Below are positions 43,739 through 52,923 of a DNA stretch of 64,000 bases, in pieces. Every line of letters starts with the position of its first letter. The first letter of the stretch is position 1. The notes below the pieces were generated by a model that was not told the origin of the DNA, ran no database searches, and was given only the letters and a program-made list of their open reading frames with translations. The position numbers and the translations under genes are program-made. The DNA is from Planctomycetaceae bacterium (GTDB taxonomy: Bacteria; Planctomycetota; Planctomycetia; Pirellulales; UBA1268): assembly GCA_011523305.1 (NCBI GenBank), contig WTHB01000152.1, positions 35,115 to 99,114 on the forward strand, in the 5' to 3' direction.

Positions 43739-46063
43739 CTATTCTGCGAGAAGCACCGCCACCGGCAACGAGTTTCCAAAAACTTCAAAATTTTTGAAGG
43801 TCCAGACCACTTGTTTTTCTGGTGTGACCTCAATGATTTGAGGATTTTTGGGACCCGCATGGCAGTTGACCAATAGTGTGTTCCCGTTGGCCAGCCGGCG
43901 GACCTGGGTCACCCAGGCCAATGTGATTCCGGCTAGGTCGTGCTCATCAAGCTCCCAGATGATTTCCTTTGCCGGTGTCACTTCGAGCACACTGTGACCG
44001 TTGCCCGTACCAATCAGGGTATTGCCGTTCTCCAGCCGCACTGCTGAGTAGACCTGATTCCCAAACGCTTCCGGACCGTGGCCACCCTTCCGGGCTTTGC
44101 CAAAGAGTGGCACAGGAAAGTCCCAAATCAATTTCCCCGTAACGTCATACTCCCGAACCATCCCGTCTTTTTCATGGGCCACCAGGTATGTTCCCGCCCT
44201 CGTCTTGCAGGCATTGCGGGTATCAGAGTGGACTGAGGGATTATCAACCTGCAAGTCGATCCTCTGCGTGATGGTACCCTCGTAGTCAACTTCAATGATC
44301 CGGGCCGGACCTGATTCGACGATCATCGTGTCACCATTTGGCAACCGTTGGAACGCGTGGACCTCAACCGGACGATCGCCATTGCCATTGGTCTTTGCGT
44401 TGTATTCCCAGACCGGCCTGCAATCGGCATCGATCTCAATGATTCGGGTCCAGCCATCCTGATAGAGCAGGTGACCGTTCGGTAGCAGATGAAGATCGTG
44501 AATTGGTCCGCAGGGAAGCTTCCATTCGATTTCACCACTTGGAGCCATCACAGCGAGTGTTCGCTTTGAACTGTCGGCGGCAATCAGTCGGCGGCCGATC
44601 ACGTTGCCTGGCCCAACCTTGGCTGCCTCCATCACCTGTTGGCCAAGTGCGGCCCCATCGTCAACTGGCAGGCTCTGGTGCCAGGCCGTAACCTCCGCCG
44701 CGAGCGCTGCTGCCCGTTCCGGATAGGTTTCCGCCAGATTCCAGGTTTCACCCGGGTCGTTGGAGAGATCGAATAATTGGCGATTCCGACCGTCATAGTC
44801 GCACAACAGTTTCCATTTTTCCTGCCGAATAGCCAGATCTGGAAGCAAGGTCTTCCAAAGAGGCGGTAAGAGTTTTCGATCAGGGGGACGTCGCCAACAG
44901 AGGCTACCGGGATGGCTCACCGATTGGACGCCGAGTAGACAAGGGGAAACATCGACGCCATCAAGGGCAATCCCCCCAGGCACTGACACTCCGGCTATTG
45001 CCAAGAGAGATGGAACCAGATCGAAGGCGGCGAATACTGATTCATCGTCTGTCTTACTGGCAGTCCCAGAATGCACCAAACCTGGCCCCCAAACAATTAA
45101 CGGTGAGCGGATGCCACCTTCATAGAGCGCGGTCTTGGCACCTCGAAACGGTCCCGCCGAACCAACGCCCGGCTCGGGTCCATTGTCGGAACAGACAAGG
45201 ACCAACGTGTTGTCCCGCAGAGCAGGAGTTGCCCTGATCAAGTCAAACAGTGGCGCAAGCTGCCGGTCCATAGCCTCAAGGACAGACCGAAACTTCCCTA
45301 CCCGATCGTCCTGCCACTGTTCAATTGGTGGCCAGTAAGGCGAGTGAACATCATCCGGCCAAAGATTTACATAGAACGGTGCATCTGCGGCCACGGCATC
45401 CCGAATAAAGCCGACTGCTGCTTCTGTGAACCCGGTAGTAATCCGAGACCGCTGCATCCAGGTCACTGGGCCACCGAGCCGCTCGGCATGCTGCCAAATC
45501 CGTCCCTGCTTTCCATCTGGCGTCTCTGTCAGCGGCAGCAGCTTTGGCCCCATTCCTTCAAAGTTGGTCAGCGCTGCATCAAAACCGTAATCCGTGATCG
45601 GTGGCGCGTCGTCGACGTCCCGCTGCCCACCCATGTGCCACTTGCCGAAGTGTCCGGTGTGATAGCCGGCCTGTTTCAGGAACCTGGCAAGCGTCGGAGC
45701 GGCCGGATCGAGCCACTGGGCCATTCCCCGTTTTTCATTCTCTTTCCGGTTGTCGAGGTATGAGCCGATCTTCCAACGCTGGGGATAGTGCCCTGTTGTC
45801 AACGCCACCCGCGACGGTGAGCAGATTGGCGAATTCACATAGAACTGCGTAAACCGAATGCCTTCACTGGCAAGTCGGTCAATCGCAGGTGTTTCCACCT
45901 GATCATTCCCAAAGCAAGAAAAATCTCCCCAGCCAAGGTCGTCGATAAAGATCATAACAATATTAGGCTGGCCGGCCGACGCCTCTGCAGGATTCAAACA
46001 ACCAAAGACCATGCCAACGACTATGGAAACCTGCATGATCTTTTCAACGTATTGTCGCTGCAT
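43739..46063 (-). CDS. Sulfatase fused to a C-terminal beta-propeller
   Basis: A 774-residue exported protein. After a signal peptide (to about 30) comes a type I sulfatase with metal Asp41-Asp42, formylglycine motif Cys81-S-P-S-Arg85, Lys141/His143 (GKWHMGG), His240, Asp293-Asn294 and Lys310. The sulfatase closes near residue 470 (LFDLSNDPGETWNL). Residues 490-774 form a propeller of the PQQ/arylsulfotransferase-like kind, with repeats LPNGHLL, LPNGDTM, LENGNTL and LANGNTL, each followed by an I-x-E-V/I-x-P pattern. This fusion is not usual for sulfatases. It is last in the four-gene operon, 51 bp after the other sulfatase. Its GC looks lower than the first two operon genes. Confidence 0.93.
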   Translation of the reverse strand: MQRQYVEKIMQVSIVVGMVFGCLNPAEASAGQPNIVMIFIDDLGWGDFSCFGNDQVETPAIDRLASEGIRFTQFYVNSPICSPSRVALTTGHYPQRWKIGSYLDNRKENEKRGMAQWLDPAAPTLARFLKQAGYHTGHFGKWHMGGQRDVDDAPPITDYGFDAALTNFEGMGPKLLPLTETPDGKQGRIWQHAERLGGPVTWMQRSRITTGFTEAAVGFIRDAVAADAPFYVNLWPDDVHSPYWPPIEQWQDDRVGKFRSVLEAMDRQLAPLFDLIRATPALRDNTLVLVCSDNGPEPGVGSAGPFRGAKTALYEGGIRSPLIVWGPGLVHSGTASKTDDESVFAAFDLVPSLLAIAGVSVPGGIALDGVDVSPCLLGVQSVSHPGSLCWRRPPDRKLLPPLWKTLLPDLAIRQEKWKLLCDYDGRNRQLFDLSNDPGETWNLAETYPERAAALAAEVTAWHQSLPVDDGAALGQQVMEAAKVGPGNVIGRRLIAADSSKRTLAVMAPSGEIEWKLPCGPIHDLHLLPNGHLLYQDGWTRIIEIDADCRPVWEYNAKTNGNGDRPVEVHAFQRLPNGDTMIVESGPARIIEVDYEGTITQRIDLQVDNPSVHSDTRNACKTRAGTYLVAHEKDGMVREYDVTGKLIWDFPVPLFGKARKGGHGPEAFGNQVYSAVRLENGNTLIGTGNGHSVLEVTPAKEIIWELDEHDLAGITLAWVTQVRRLANGNTLLVNCHAGPKNPQIIEVTPEKQVVWTFKNFEVFGNSLPVAVLLAE

Positions 46064-46114
46064 GTTCTTTCCCGTTGAATCAACTGAGCCTCGCCTTAGC
46101 TGGCTCTTGGTGGC

Positions 46115-47704
46115 CTAGCGTTTCAGAGGCTGTGGGTATGATTCCAGAATAGCCTTCAGCTTGGAAACAACCTGTGGCCTAGAAGCTGCCACATTCTCTC
46201 GCTCCAGCAGATCATCCCGATAGTCGTATAGTTCATAGTCAGCAGTCTGGGCCGGACGGCCAATGGGACGCCATTCGACTAGCCGATACCGCTGCGTCCG
46301 AACAGCGCGGCCAAGTTTACGTTTGGGGTAGACGTGATAGGCATGGTCACGGAGACGGGTCGTCGGGGCTTTCAGCACCGGAACGAGGCTCAAGCCATCG
46401 AGTGGCTGTGGCACCGCCGGCGCCGGCAGTCCGGCAAGCTCTGCAAGGGTCGGGAAGATGTCAACGCTTTCTGCCAACTGGAGAGTCGCTGAACCAGGAG
46501 AAGTCACACCAGGGGCAACAACAAGAATCGGAATCCGTGTTGCCTGCTCGTAATTTGTATGTTTCGTCCAGATGCCGAGGTCACCAAGATGAAATCCGTG
46601 ATCACCCCAGAGCACCACAATCGTGTTTTTCGCAAGATCTGTCTCCTCAAGCGCGTCGAGCAGCCGGCCGATCTGGGCATCAACAAAACTCGTACTGGCG
46701 TAATAGCCGTGAATCAGTGTTCGCTTCAGCTGGTCTGAAAATTTTTCGTGAGGATCCGTTGGCACCGGCTTGTAATTGGTGATCTCCCCCCCTCGCTTAC
46801 CGGCGATCGGCGGTGCGCCTGCAGGCAAATCTTCGACTGTTGGTAGGGGCACATCCTCCCGTCGGTAGAGATCCCAAAACTGCTTAGGGGCACTGAAGGG
46901 GAGGTGTGGCCGCACAAAACCAACCGTGATGAAAAATGGCGTGCCCTTGGCTTCACGACGCTGCTTCGCCACTCGCAGCCGACGAATTGCCTCATTTGCA
47001 ACGCGACCATCCGCATATTGGTCATCCGCAACATCAGGTGACTCGACGGCGGCACCTCGGGGCAACGTACGAATCTCTTCGAGCCGCTGGTTCGTAAAGA
47101 AGGCAACTTCTCGGGTGAGCTGCCCCCCGTCGGTGCTGCGAGGGTCGAGGTATTCGATAACCTTGTCATGAAAATGGGGGACGTCAAATGACTGGGGGTC
47201 ACCTTCATTTCCGTGCCCAATGTGAAAGACCTTTCCGAGTGATTCCGTACGATAGCCATGCCTTGAAAAAAATTGCGGCATCGTCACTGCAGAAGGGAGG
47301 ATCTGTCGAAGTTGACTCCCCAGACCGTAGAGTCCCGTCGAGGTCGAATGGGCTCCAAGCATCAATGTGAACCGTGACGGTGCACAAACAGCCTGATTAC
47401 AGTAAGCCATGTCGAATCGCATTCCCATCGCTGCAAGTCGATCAATATGTGGCGTTTTTGCGAACTTGTCGCCGTAACATCCCAGTGCGGGCTTGAGGTC
47501 ATCCACCAGAATCAGGAGCACATTCGGCTGGTCAGCAGCGGCGAGCAGTCCTCCCTGAGCGACACTGGTAACGATGCCCACCCACACCAACAGCCAAGAC
47601 CAATGCGGCTTGGCCGCGTGCAGGCAGGTCAGTATCCCCATGGTACTAGGGAGCAACCAACGACGCCGCTTTTCAGCTGCCACACCGAGTGCATCAGCTG
47701 TCAT
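46115..47704 (-). CDS. Iduronate-2-sulfatase-like exported sulfatase
   Basis: A 529-residue type I sulfatase. An N-terminal signal (about 33-56, WSWLLVWVGIVTSVAQGG) precedes the metal pair Asp68-Asp69 (VDDLKPALGCYG) and the formylglycine motif Cys107-A-P-S-Arg111. The C-A-P-S-R variant, LGKVFHIG and WGDHGFHLGDLGIWTKHTNY are typical of the iduronate-2-sulfatase group (SulfAtlas S1_7-like). It should remove sulfate esters from a glycan in the periplasm, after maturation by a formylglycine-generating enzyme not seen here. Its ATG overlaps the DUF1501 gene stop (ATGA), so it is translationally coupled to it. Confidence 0.95.
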   Translation of the reverse strand: MTADALGVAAEKRRRWLLPSTMGILTCLHAAKPHWSWLLVWVGIVTSVAQGGLLAAADQPNVLLILVDDLKPALGCYGDKFAKTPHIDRLAAMGMRFDMAYCNQAVCAPSRFTLMLGAHSTSTGLYGLGSQLRQILPSAVTMPQFFSRHGYRTESLGKVFHIGHGNEGDPQSFDVPHFHDKVIEYLDPRSTDGGQLTREVAFFTNQRLEEIRTLPRGAAVESPDVADDQYADGRVANEAIRRLRVAKQRREAKGTPFFITVGFVRPHLPFSAPKQFWDLYRREDVPLPTVEDLPAGAPPIAGKRGGEITNYKPVPTDPHEKFSDQLKRTLIHGYYASTSFVDAQIGRLLDALEETDLAKNTIVVLWGDHGFHLGDLGIWTKHTNYEQATRIPILVVAPGVTSPGSATLQLAESVDIFPTLAELAGLPAPAVPQPLDGLSLVPVLKAPTTRLRDHAYHVYPKRKLGRAVRTQRYRLVEWRPIGRPAQTADYELYDYRDDLLERENVAASRPQVVSKLKAILESYPQPLKR

Positions 47705-49206
47705 GTGAGCAATTCCCTGATCGGTTCAACGGGCTCCACCCCAACTAACTTCTGATCGAGCCCACCGAAAAAGTAACTCAGTCGGTTTGGGTCCAGCCCC
47801 AGCAGGTGCAGCACCGTGGCATGCAGGCTCTTGACATGGTAGCCGGCCTTGTCACCATTGCCGTGGCCTGGACCGGGAGAGATCGCAGCTGAGCCAAGTT
47901 CATCGGTCTCGCCGATACTCACCCCGCCCTTCACGCCACCGCCAGCCATCCACATGGTGAAGCCGAAGGAATTGTGATCGCGGCCGGTGCCCTCGGCGTA
48001 CTCGGCCGTTGGCTGACGGCCAAACTCACCTCCCCAGATCACCAGCGTCTCATCGAGCAAGCCAGACCGTTTGAGATCGGCCAGTAGGCCGGCAATCGGC
48101 TTATCGGTGTTGCCAGCATGGAACTCATGGTTTTTGACGAGATCACCATGGGCATCCCAGTTGTCATCGTTGTGGGCCCCACCGGAATAGACCTGAATGA
48201 ATCGCACGCCTCGCTCGACCAGCCGCCGAGCCAGCAGGCACTGGCGGCCGAAATGGGCCGTGCGATCCTGATCGAGCCCATAGAGTGCTTTCGTTTCAAC
48301 CGTTTCCTGGGAAAGATCAACCGCCTCTGGGGCGTGCTCCTGCATCCGCCACGCCAACTCATAGGAGGCAATCCGAGCAGCCAATTCCGAGTTTTCGCCC
48401 CGCGACAACAGATGGGCCGTGTTGGCCTCCTGCAGCGAGTTCAGCAACACCCGCTGGGCTGCCAGCGGCATGTCATCGGGTGGGGCCAAATTCAGAATCG
48501 GATCGCCCTGACTGCGGAGCAGCGTGGCCTGGTAACTCGCTGGCATATAGCCACTCGACCAATTCTTGGCCCCTGAGATCGGCCCGCCCTTTTTATCGAG
48601 CATGACGACAAAGCCGGGCAGGTTTTCATTGACACTGCCAAGACCGTAATTGACCCACGAGCCAAGGCAGGGAGCCCCCGACTGGATCTTCCCTGAGTTC
48701 ATCTGCAGCATCGCGGAACCATGAATCGGCGAGTCCGCAGTCATCGAGTGGATGAAGGCAATGTCATCAACATGCTGACCGATGTGGGGAAACAGGTCAC
48801 TGACCCACTTGCCGCACTGGCCATATTGCTTGAACTGCCACTTGGGGCCGACCGCCCGACTCTCGCTGCGTTCACCGCCGCGGCCCTTGGTCTTCACCTT
48901 GATGATCTTGCCGTCGAGCGGATAGAGGGCTGGCTTGTAGTCGAAGGTATCGACATGGCTCGGGCCGCCATACATGAACAGGAAGATCACGCTTTTTGCC
49001 TTTGGGGCGAACATTGGCGGCTTCGCCGCCAATGGATTGGCAAAGGCCGTCACCCCATCAGCCGCACGGGTCTGCCTACCAAAGAAGCCGCCCTCAAGCA
49101 GGCCGGAGAGCGCCAGCCCTGTAAACGAGGCTCCCGCCTCCCAGAAAAATTCGCGTCGAGTCCGACGGCAGAAGGTGCCCTGAGGCTGATGGACTGCATT
49201 GTTCAT
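47701..49206 (-). CDS. DUF1501-family exported protein with twin-arginine signal
   Basis: A 501-residue DUF1501 protein. The N-terminus (TRREFFWEAGASFTGLALSG) is a twin-arginine export signal. The rest has an alkaline-phosphatase-like fold pattern: FMYGGPSHVDTFDYKP, HSMTADSPIHGSAMLQ, AHNDDNWDAHGDLVKNH, WGGEFGRQPTAEYAEGTGRD with possible metal ligands, and HATVLHLLGLDP. The biochemical function is not established. DUF1501 genes are nearly always paired with DUF1549/DUF1553 cytochromes in planctomycetes, as here (26 bp apart). The ATG at 49206 is preferred over one nine codons earlier. Confidence 0.95.
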   Translation of the reverse strand: MNNAVHQPQGTFCRRTRREFFWEAGASFTGLALSGLLEGGFFGRQTRAADGVTAFANPLAAKPPMFAPKAKSVIFLFMYGGPSHVDTFDYKPALYPLDGKIIKVKTKGRGGERSESRAVGPKWQFKQYGQCGKWVSDLFPHIGQHVDDIAFIHSMTADSPIHGSAMLQMNSGKIQSGAPCLGSWVNYGLGSVNENLPGFVVMLDKKGGPISGAKNWSSGYMPASYQATLLRSQGDPILNLAPPDDMPLAAQRVLLNSLQEANTAHLLSRGENSELAARIASYELAWRMQEHAPEAVDLSQETVETKALYGLDQDRTAHFGRQCLLARRLVERGVRFIQVYSGGAHNDDNWDAHGDLVKNHEFHAGNTDKPIAGLLADLKRSGLLDETLVIWGGEFGRQPTAEYAEGTGRDHNSFGFTMWMAGGGVKGGVSIGETDELGSAAISPGPGHGNGDKAGYHVKSLHATVLHLLGLDPNRLSYFFGGLDQKLVGVEPVEPIRELLT

Positions 49207-49232
49207 GGTTGTGATCCGTTCGGCTGGCGGCA

Positions 49233-51620
49233 CTAATCGAGATAGGCAAACTCGTTGAGGTTGAGCAGCATCAGGCAGTAGAGTTCCAGGGCCCGCCCAG
49301 GGCTGATCCCCTCGGTATTTTCCAGCGTGTCGATCAGGGAGAGACCTTGGTTCACTTCGTCAGCCGCGGCCTGCCGCACCAATGCACGTTCAATCGCTCG
49401 CTCAACACAGGCCCGCGTATCAGCGGCATCGGGACCACCGGCCTCACTCCGCACTCGCTCGGCAAACACCCGAGCCTGCTGCTGAATAAAGTCGCCGTTC
49501 ATCATGCCGAGGGCCTGTGTCGGCTGCGTGGTAACAAACCGCACCGGGCAACTGGTGTCGGTATCGGCCAGATCGAAGTCAGCCAAAAGGGGCGTCAGCA
49601 GTGAACGCTTGACATGGATGTAGATGCTGCGGCGGGCTTGTTCGGCCGGTGGTGTCTTCCCCCAGCCTTTCCCCGGCTGCGACTGGGTGGCGAGGACGGC
49701 CTTGGGAATCGTCGGGTAGATGCCCGGGCCAAACATCTTTGGATTGAAGGCACCGCTGGCCACATGGATGGAATCCCGAAGTTCCTCCGCCGACAGCCGC
49801 CGCATGTCGAACCGCCAGAACGCGTCATTGAGCGGATCGGCTGCGACGGCTTCGGGCTGCGCTGCCGAACTGGCCCGGTAGGCAGCCGATAACAGAATCG
49901 TCCTATGGAGCGATTTCAGCCGCCAGCCGCCGGCGACCAGTTCCGCCGCGAGCCAGTCAAGCAGCTGCGGATGGGTGGGCGGGTCTCCGGCAAAGCCAAA
50001 GTTGCTCGGACTGCGAACCAGGCCCCGGCCAAAGTGATGCTGCCAGATGCGGTTCACAAGCACCCGGGCCGTCAGGGGATTTTCTGCTGACGCGATCCAG
50101 CGGGCGAGAGCCAGCCGGCGGCCGGTCGAGCGGCCGTGCGGCGGCGGCACAATGTGGGGTGTTGGAGCGTTCAGCACTCCAGGAAAGGCTGGCTCGACCA
50201 GCGTGGCGGGCGAAGTCGTTGCATGAGGGTTCCCGCGATAGAAGACATGCGTCTCAGGCGACGTGCTGCCATGCTCACTGATCACGAGCGCCTTCGGGAG
50301 CGAATTGGTCTGACGACGCAACTGGTTGACTTTCGCTTTCCAGGCTGCCAGGTCTTGCTTGGCCAAGTCATCGAGGGCCTGATCCCCATGTTCTTTGATG
50401 CGTTGCTGAATGGCACGGACTTCTGCCTCGGCTTCACTGAGGAGTCGCCTCTGCTCGTCAAACTGATGCTGGGCGTCAGCGAGCGTAGCCGCCCCCGTCG
50501 GTAACGCTCGCTCGATGAAAGCCGGGTTCATCGTCCGCCCCCCCATCGGCGTCGTATTCTGAAAGAAGGCGAGCAGGCTGTAGTAGTCACGCTGCGGCAG
50601 TGGATCGATCTTGTGATCATGGCAACGGGCGCAGTTGATGGTCAGCCCCAGAAACGTCTGGGCTGTCGTAGCCACGATGTCATCAAGTTGGTCATAGCGA
50701 TGCTGCAACTTGTCGGCCGGTTCATCATCCCAAATACCCAGGCGGTAGTAGCCTGTGGCAATCAGGCTGTCTGCTGTCGAGGTCGGCAGCTCATCGCCAG
50801 CAAGCTGTTCGACCACGAACTGGTCAAAGGGCTTGTCGTTGTTGAAGGCTCGAATGACATAATCGCGGTATCGCCAGACGTGGGGCTTGGTGCCGTCCCG
50901 CTCAAAGCTGTTGGTCTCGGCGTACCGAACCAGGTCGAGCCAGTGCCGAGCCCACCGTTCGCCATAGTGAGGTGACGCGAGGAGGCGATCGATCACCCGC
51001 TCCCAGGCGGCGGGTGAGGTGTCCCCGAGAAAGTCCGCCAGTTCCTGCTCTGTCGGCGGCAGCCCGGTCAGGTCATAGCTGACCCGTCGCAGAAGCGTCC
51101 GACGATCCGCTTCCACGGGCACCGGCAGGCCACGGTCCTTCAAACCCTGTTGAATAAAGGCATCGATCGGTGTCGCCGCCCCGGTCACAGCCGGCACCTG
51201 CGGTCGGCTGACCGGCCGAAAAGCCCAGTGCTCCTCCCACGCAGCTCCCGCCTCAATCCACTGCCGGATTGCTGTCACCTCTGCGTCTGAAAGCCGCTCA
51301 CCCTCCGGCGGCATCTGCAGATCGGGGTCGGTTGAGCTGATGCGGCTAAGGATTTCACTTGCGGCTGAATCGCCAGGGACGATTGCCTGCGCACCACTGT
51401 CGAGTTGACGGACAGCAAATGCGGCAGCATCAAACCGAAGCCCTGCCTCCTGCGTGTCAGGGCCGTGGCAGGCGAAGCAGCGTTTCGCCAGTAGTGGCTG
51501 GATGTCGCGTGAGAATTCGACCGTCGCCGCAGCGGCGAATGGAAGACTGGCAGCCAGGACCAGCAGGCCTGCAGACGGGCCGATGAGGCCGGCGACACGT
51601 GGCGATGAGAATGTCCGCAA
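49233..51620 (-). CDS. DUF1549/DUF1553 (PSD1) protein with cytochrome c domain
   Basis: A 795-residue exported protein. After a signal peptide (VAGLIGPSAGLLVLAASLPF) comes a Planctomycete-type cytochrome c domain with CFACH. DUF1549 follows (RYAETNSFERDGTKPHVWRY; second haem-like CARCH), then DUF1553 in the C-terminal half (SAENPLTARVLVNRIWQHHF, MRRLSAEELRDSI). It is probably periplasmic and involved in electron transfer or glycan binding. TTG at 51620 is taken as start because AAGGAGG lies seven bases upstream (51628-51634); an ATG at 51644 would lie before it. First gene of the four-gene operon. Confidence 0.93.
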   Translation of the reverse strand: MRTFSSPRVAGLIGPSAGLLVLAASLPFAAAATVEFSRDIQPLLAKRCFACHGPDTQEAGLRFDAAAFAVRQLDSGAQAIVPGDSAASEILSRISSTDPDLQMPPEGERLSDAEVTAIRQWIEAGAAWEEHWAFRPVSRPQVPAVTGAATPIDAFIQQGLKDRGLPVPVEADRRTLLRRVSYDLTGLPPTEQELADFLGDTSPAAWERVIDRLLASPHYGERWARHWLDLVRYAETNSFERDGTKPHVWRYRDYVIRAFNNDKPFDQFVVEQLAGDELPTSTADSLIATGYYRLGIWDDEPADKLQHRYDQLDDIVATTAQTFLGLTINCARCHDHKIDPLPQRDYYSLLAFFQNTTPMGGRTMNPAFIERALPTGAATLADAQHQFDEQRRLLSEAEAEVRAIQQRIKEHGDQALDDLAKQDLAAWKAKVNQLRRQTNSLPKALVISEHGSTSPETHVFYRGNPHATTSPATLVEPAFPGVLNAPTPHIVPPPHGRSTGRRLALARWIASAENPLTARVLVNRIWQHHFGRGLVRSPSNFGFAGDPPTHPQLLDWLAAELVAGGWRLKSLHRTILLSAAYRASSAAQPEAVAADPLNDAFWRFDMRRLSAEELRDSIHVASGAFNPKMFGPGIYPTIPKAVLATQSQPGKGWGKTPPAEQARRSIYIHVKRSLLTPLLADFDLADTDTSCPVRFVTTQPTQALGMMNGDFIQQQARVFAERVRSEAGGPDAADTRACVERAIERALVRQAAADEVNQGLSLIDTLENTEGISPGRALELYCLMLLNLNEFAYLD

Positions 51621-51627
51621 TGGTTTG

Positions 51628-51634
51628 CCTCCTT
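51628..51634 (-). promoter_or_regulatory. Shine-Dalgarno sequence deciding a TTG start
   Basis: A full AAGGAGG on the minus strand, seven bases before TTG at 51620 and ten bases after the in-frame ATG at 51644. The ATG itself sits close to the predicted transcription start and has no ribosome-binding site of its own. The TTG is therefore the likely initiator of the DUF1549/DUF1553 gene. Confidence 0.7.
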
Positions 51635-51647
51635 CTCCAACCATGCT

Positions 51648-51691
51648 TATTCTAAGCGTGGCTTACAAAATAGCAACGAACGCTTAGAATA
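51648..51691. promoter_or_regulatory. 12-bp inverted-repeat operator with divergent promoters
   Basis: A perfect inverted repeat, TATTCTAAGCGT (51648-51659) and ACGCTTAGAATA (51680-51691), with 20 bases between. Each arm contains a TAGAAT -10 box: plus strand at 51685-51690 (with CTTACA at 51662-51667, 17-base spacer) and minus strand covering 51649-51654 (with TTGCTA covering 51671-51676, 16-base spacer). One promoter serves the ROK regulator and the other the DUF1549/DUF1501/sulfatase operon. An overlapping palindrome TAAGC-GTG-GCTTA lies at 51653-51665. Operator identity is inferred from position and symmetry. Confidence 0.75.
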
Positions 51692-51700
51692 CCCCGGGTA

Positions 51701-52888
51701 ATGGAAGACAACACCCTGATAAGCCAGCGTCATGAGCGGGTTGAAACGGGACTGCTCCGTCGCATTAATGAGCGACGGTTGTTCGAAACGCTCCAGCGGC
51801 ATGGCCCCGCCTCGCGGGCGGACCTGACCCGTCTGACAGGCCTGACTGCGCCCACCGTGTCCAAAGCAGTTGAGTCGCTGCTTGCCCGCGGCCTCGCCGA
51901 GGAAATTGAGCCGATCGCCCACGCCCTGGGCCGCCCCGGCAAACTGGTCCGGCCAGCGACCGAGTCAGCTGTCGTCCTCGGCGTGGTGATCGACGTGAGC
52001 AGCTGTTCGGTCACAGCTACCGGCCTTGATGGCCGGGTCAGCGAGCCGCTGACCCAGCGGTTTGCCACGCCAGGAACCTATGCCGCGCTGCTCGATGCAA
52101 CCGAGCATTCCTGTCGCAACCTCGTTGACCAGACGAATCGTCAGATTCAGGGTATCGGCATCAGCGTGCCGGGGCTGATCAATGACCGGCTCGGTGAAAT
52201 CGTCTTCTCTCCCAACCTGCATTTGCTCGACAAGCGGAACCCTGCTGTCGATCTCGCTGAGCGGATCGGCTGTAAATGCCTGCTCATGCAAGAGACTGAC
52301 GCGCTCTGTCTGGGCGAACGTCTCCATGGGGCTGCCCGAGGGCTTGATGACTTTTCCCTTCTCGATGTCGAGGCAGGCCTGGGCCTGGGAGTAATGAGCG
52401 CCGGCCGGCTGCTTGCCGGCCACAGTGGCATGGCGGGTGAACTTGGCCACATCACGGTCGCACCCGATGGGCCACGGTGTGGCTGTGGCAACCGCGGCTG
52501 CCTGGAAACGCTCGCCACTGATGCCGCCCTCGTGCGGCTCCTTTCTCAAGCGGCCGAACGGCCTCTCTCTGTCGCTGAGGCAGAGCAGTTGCTGGCCGAG
52601 CGGGCCGCTGACTTTCAGCATGAAATTCGCACCGTCACCGAGCACCTCGCCATCGCCATTGCTGCGGTGATCAACATCTTCAACCCGACCGCCCTCTTCG
52701 TGCACGGCCGGCTGCTCGTCGGCAATCCGGAGCGGTTTGAGCGGGTACTCGACCGGGTGAAGCAGCGAACTCTTACCGCCTCGCTGGCTGACTGTGCAAT
52801 CCATGCAACACGATCGAGCAAACGCCAGGGGGCGGTAGCCGGTATCATTCACCAACTCACCAGCGCCTGCGCTCCGACGCTTGGCTGA
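51701..52888 (+). CDS. ROK-family transcriptional repressor (XylR/NagC type)
   Basis: A 395-residue regulator. Residues 22-65 form a MarR-like winged helix-turn-helix (GPASRADLTRLTGLTAPTVS). Residues 90-390 are a ROK sugar-binding domain with the zinc motif His250, Cys260, Cys262, Cys267 (GELGHITV ... CGCGNRGC). The position of the catalytic Asp of ROK kinases is Glu (QETDALCLGE), so it should bind but not phosphorylate a sugar. The gene starts 10 bases after the inverted repeat; with the predicted -10 at 51685-51690 its mRNA would have almost no leader. It probably represses itself and the divergent operon until a sugar is present. Confidence 0.93.
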   Translation: MEDNTLISQRHERVETGLLRRINERRLFETLQRHGPASRADLTRLTGLTAPTVSKAVESLLARGLAEEIEPIAHALGRPGKLVRPATESAVVLGVVIDVSSCSVTATGLDGRVSEPLTQRFATPGTYAALLDATEHSCRNLVDQTNRQIQGIGISVPGLINDRLGEIVFSPNLHLLDKRNPAVDLAERIGCKCLLMQETDALCLGERLHGAARGLDDFSLLDVEAGLGLGVMSAGRLLAGHSGMAGELGHITVAPDGPRCGCGNRGCLETLATDAALVRLLSQAAERPLSVAEAEQLLAERAADFQHEIRTVTEHLAIAIAAVINIFNPTALFVHGRLLVGNPERFERVLDRVKQRTLTASLADCAIHATRSSKRQGAVAGIIHQLTSACAPTLG

Positions 52889-52923
52889 TCTGTTTCACGT
52901 GTCCCCTGCCTGGGAATTTCCTC

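Noticed and set aside
51965-52855. Long minus-strand frame (296 residues) opposite the ROK gene.
   Set aside because: No start signal or family pattern; the ROK frame is convincing throughout.
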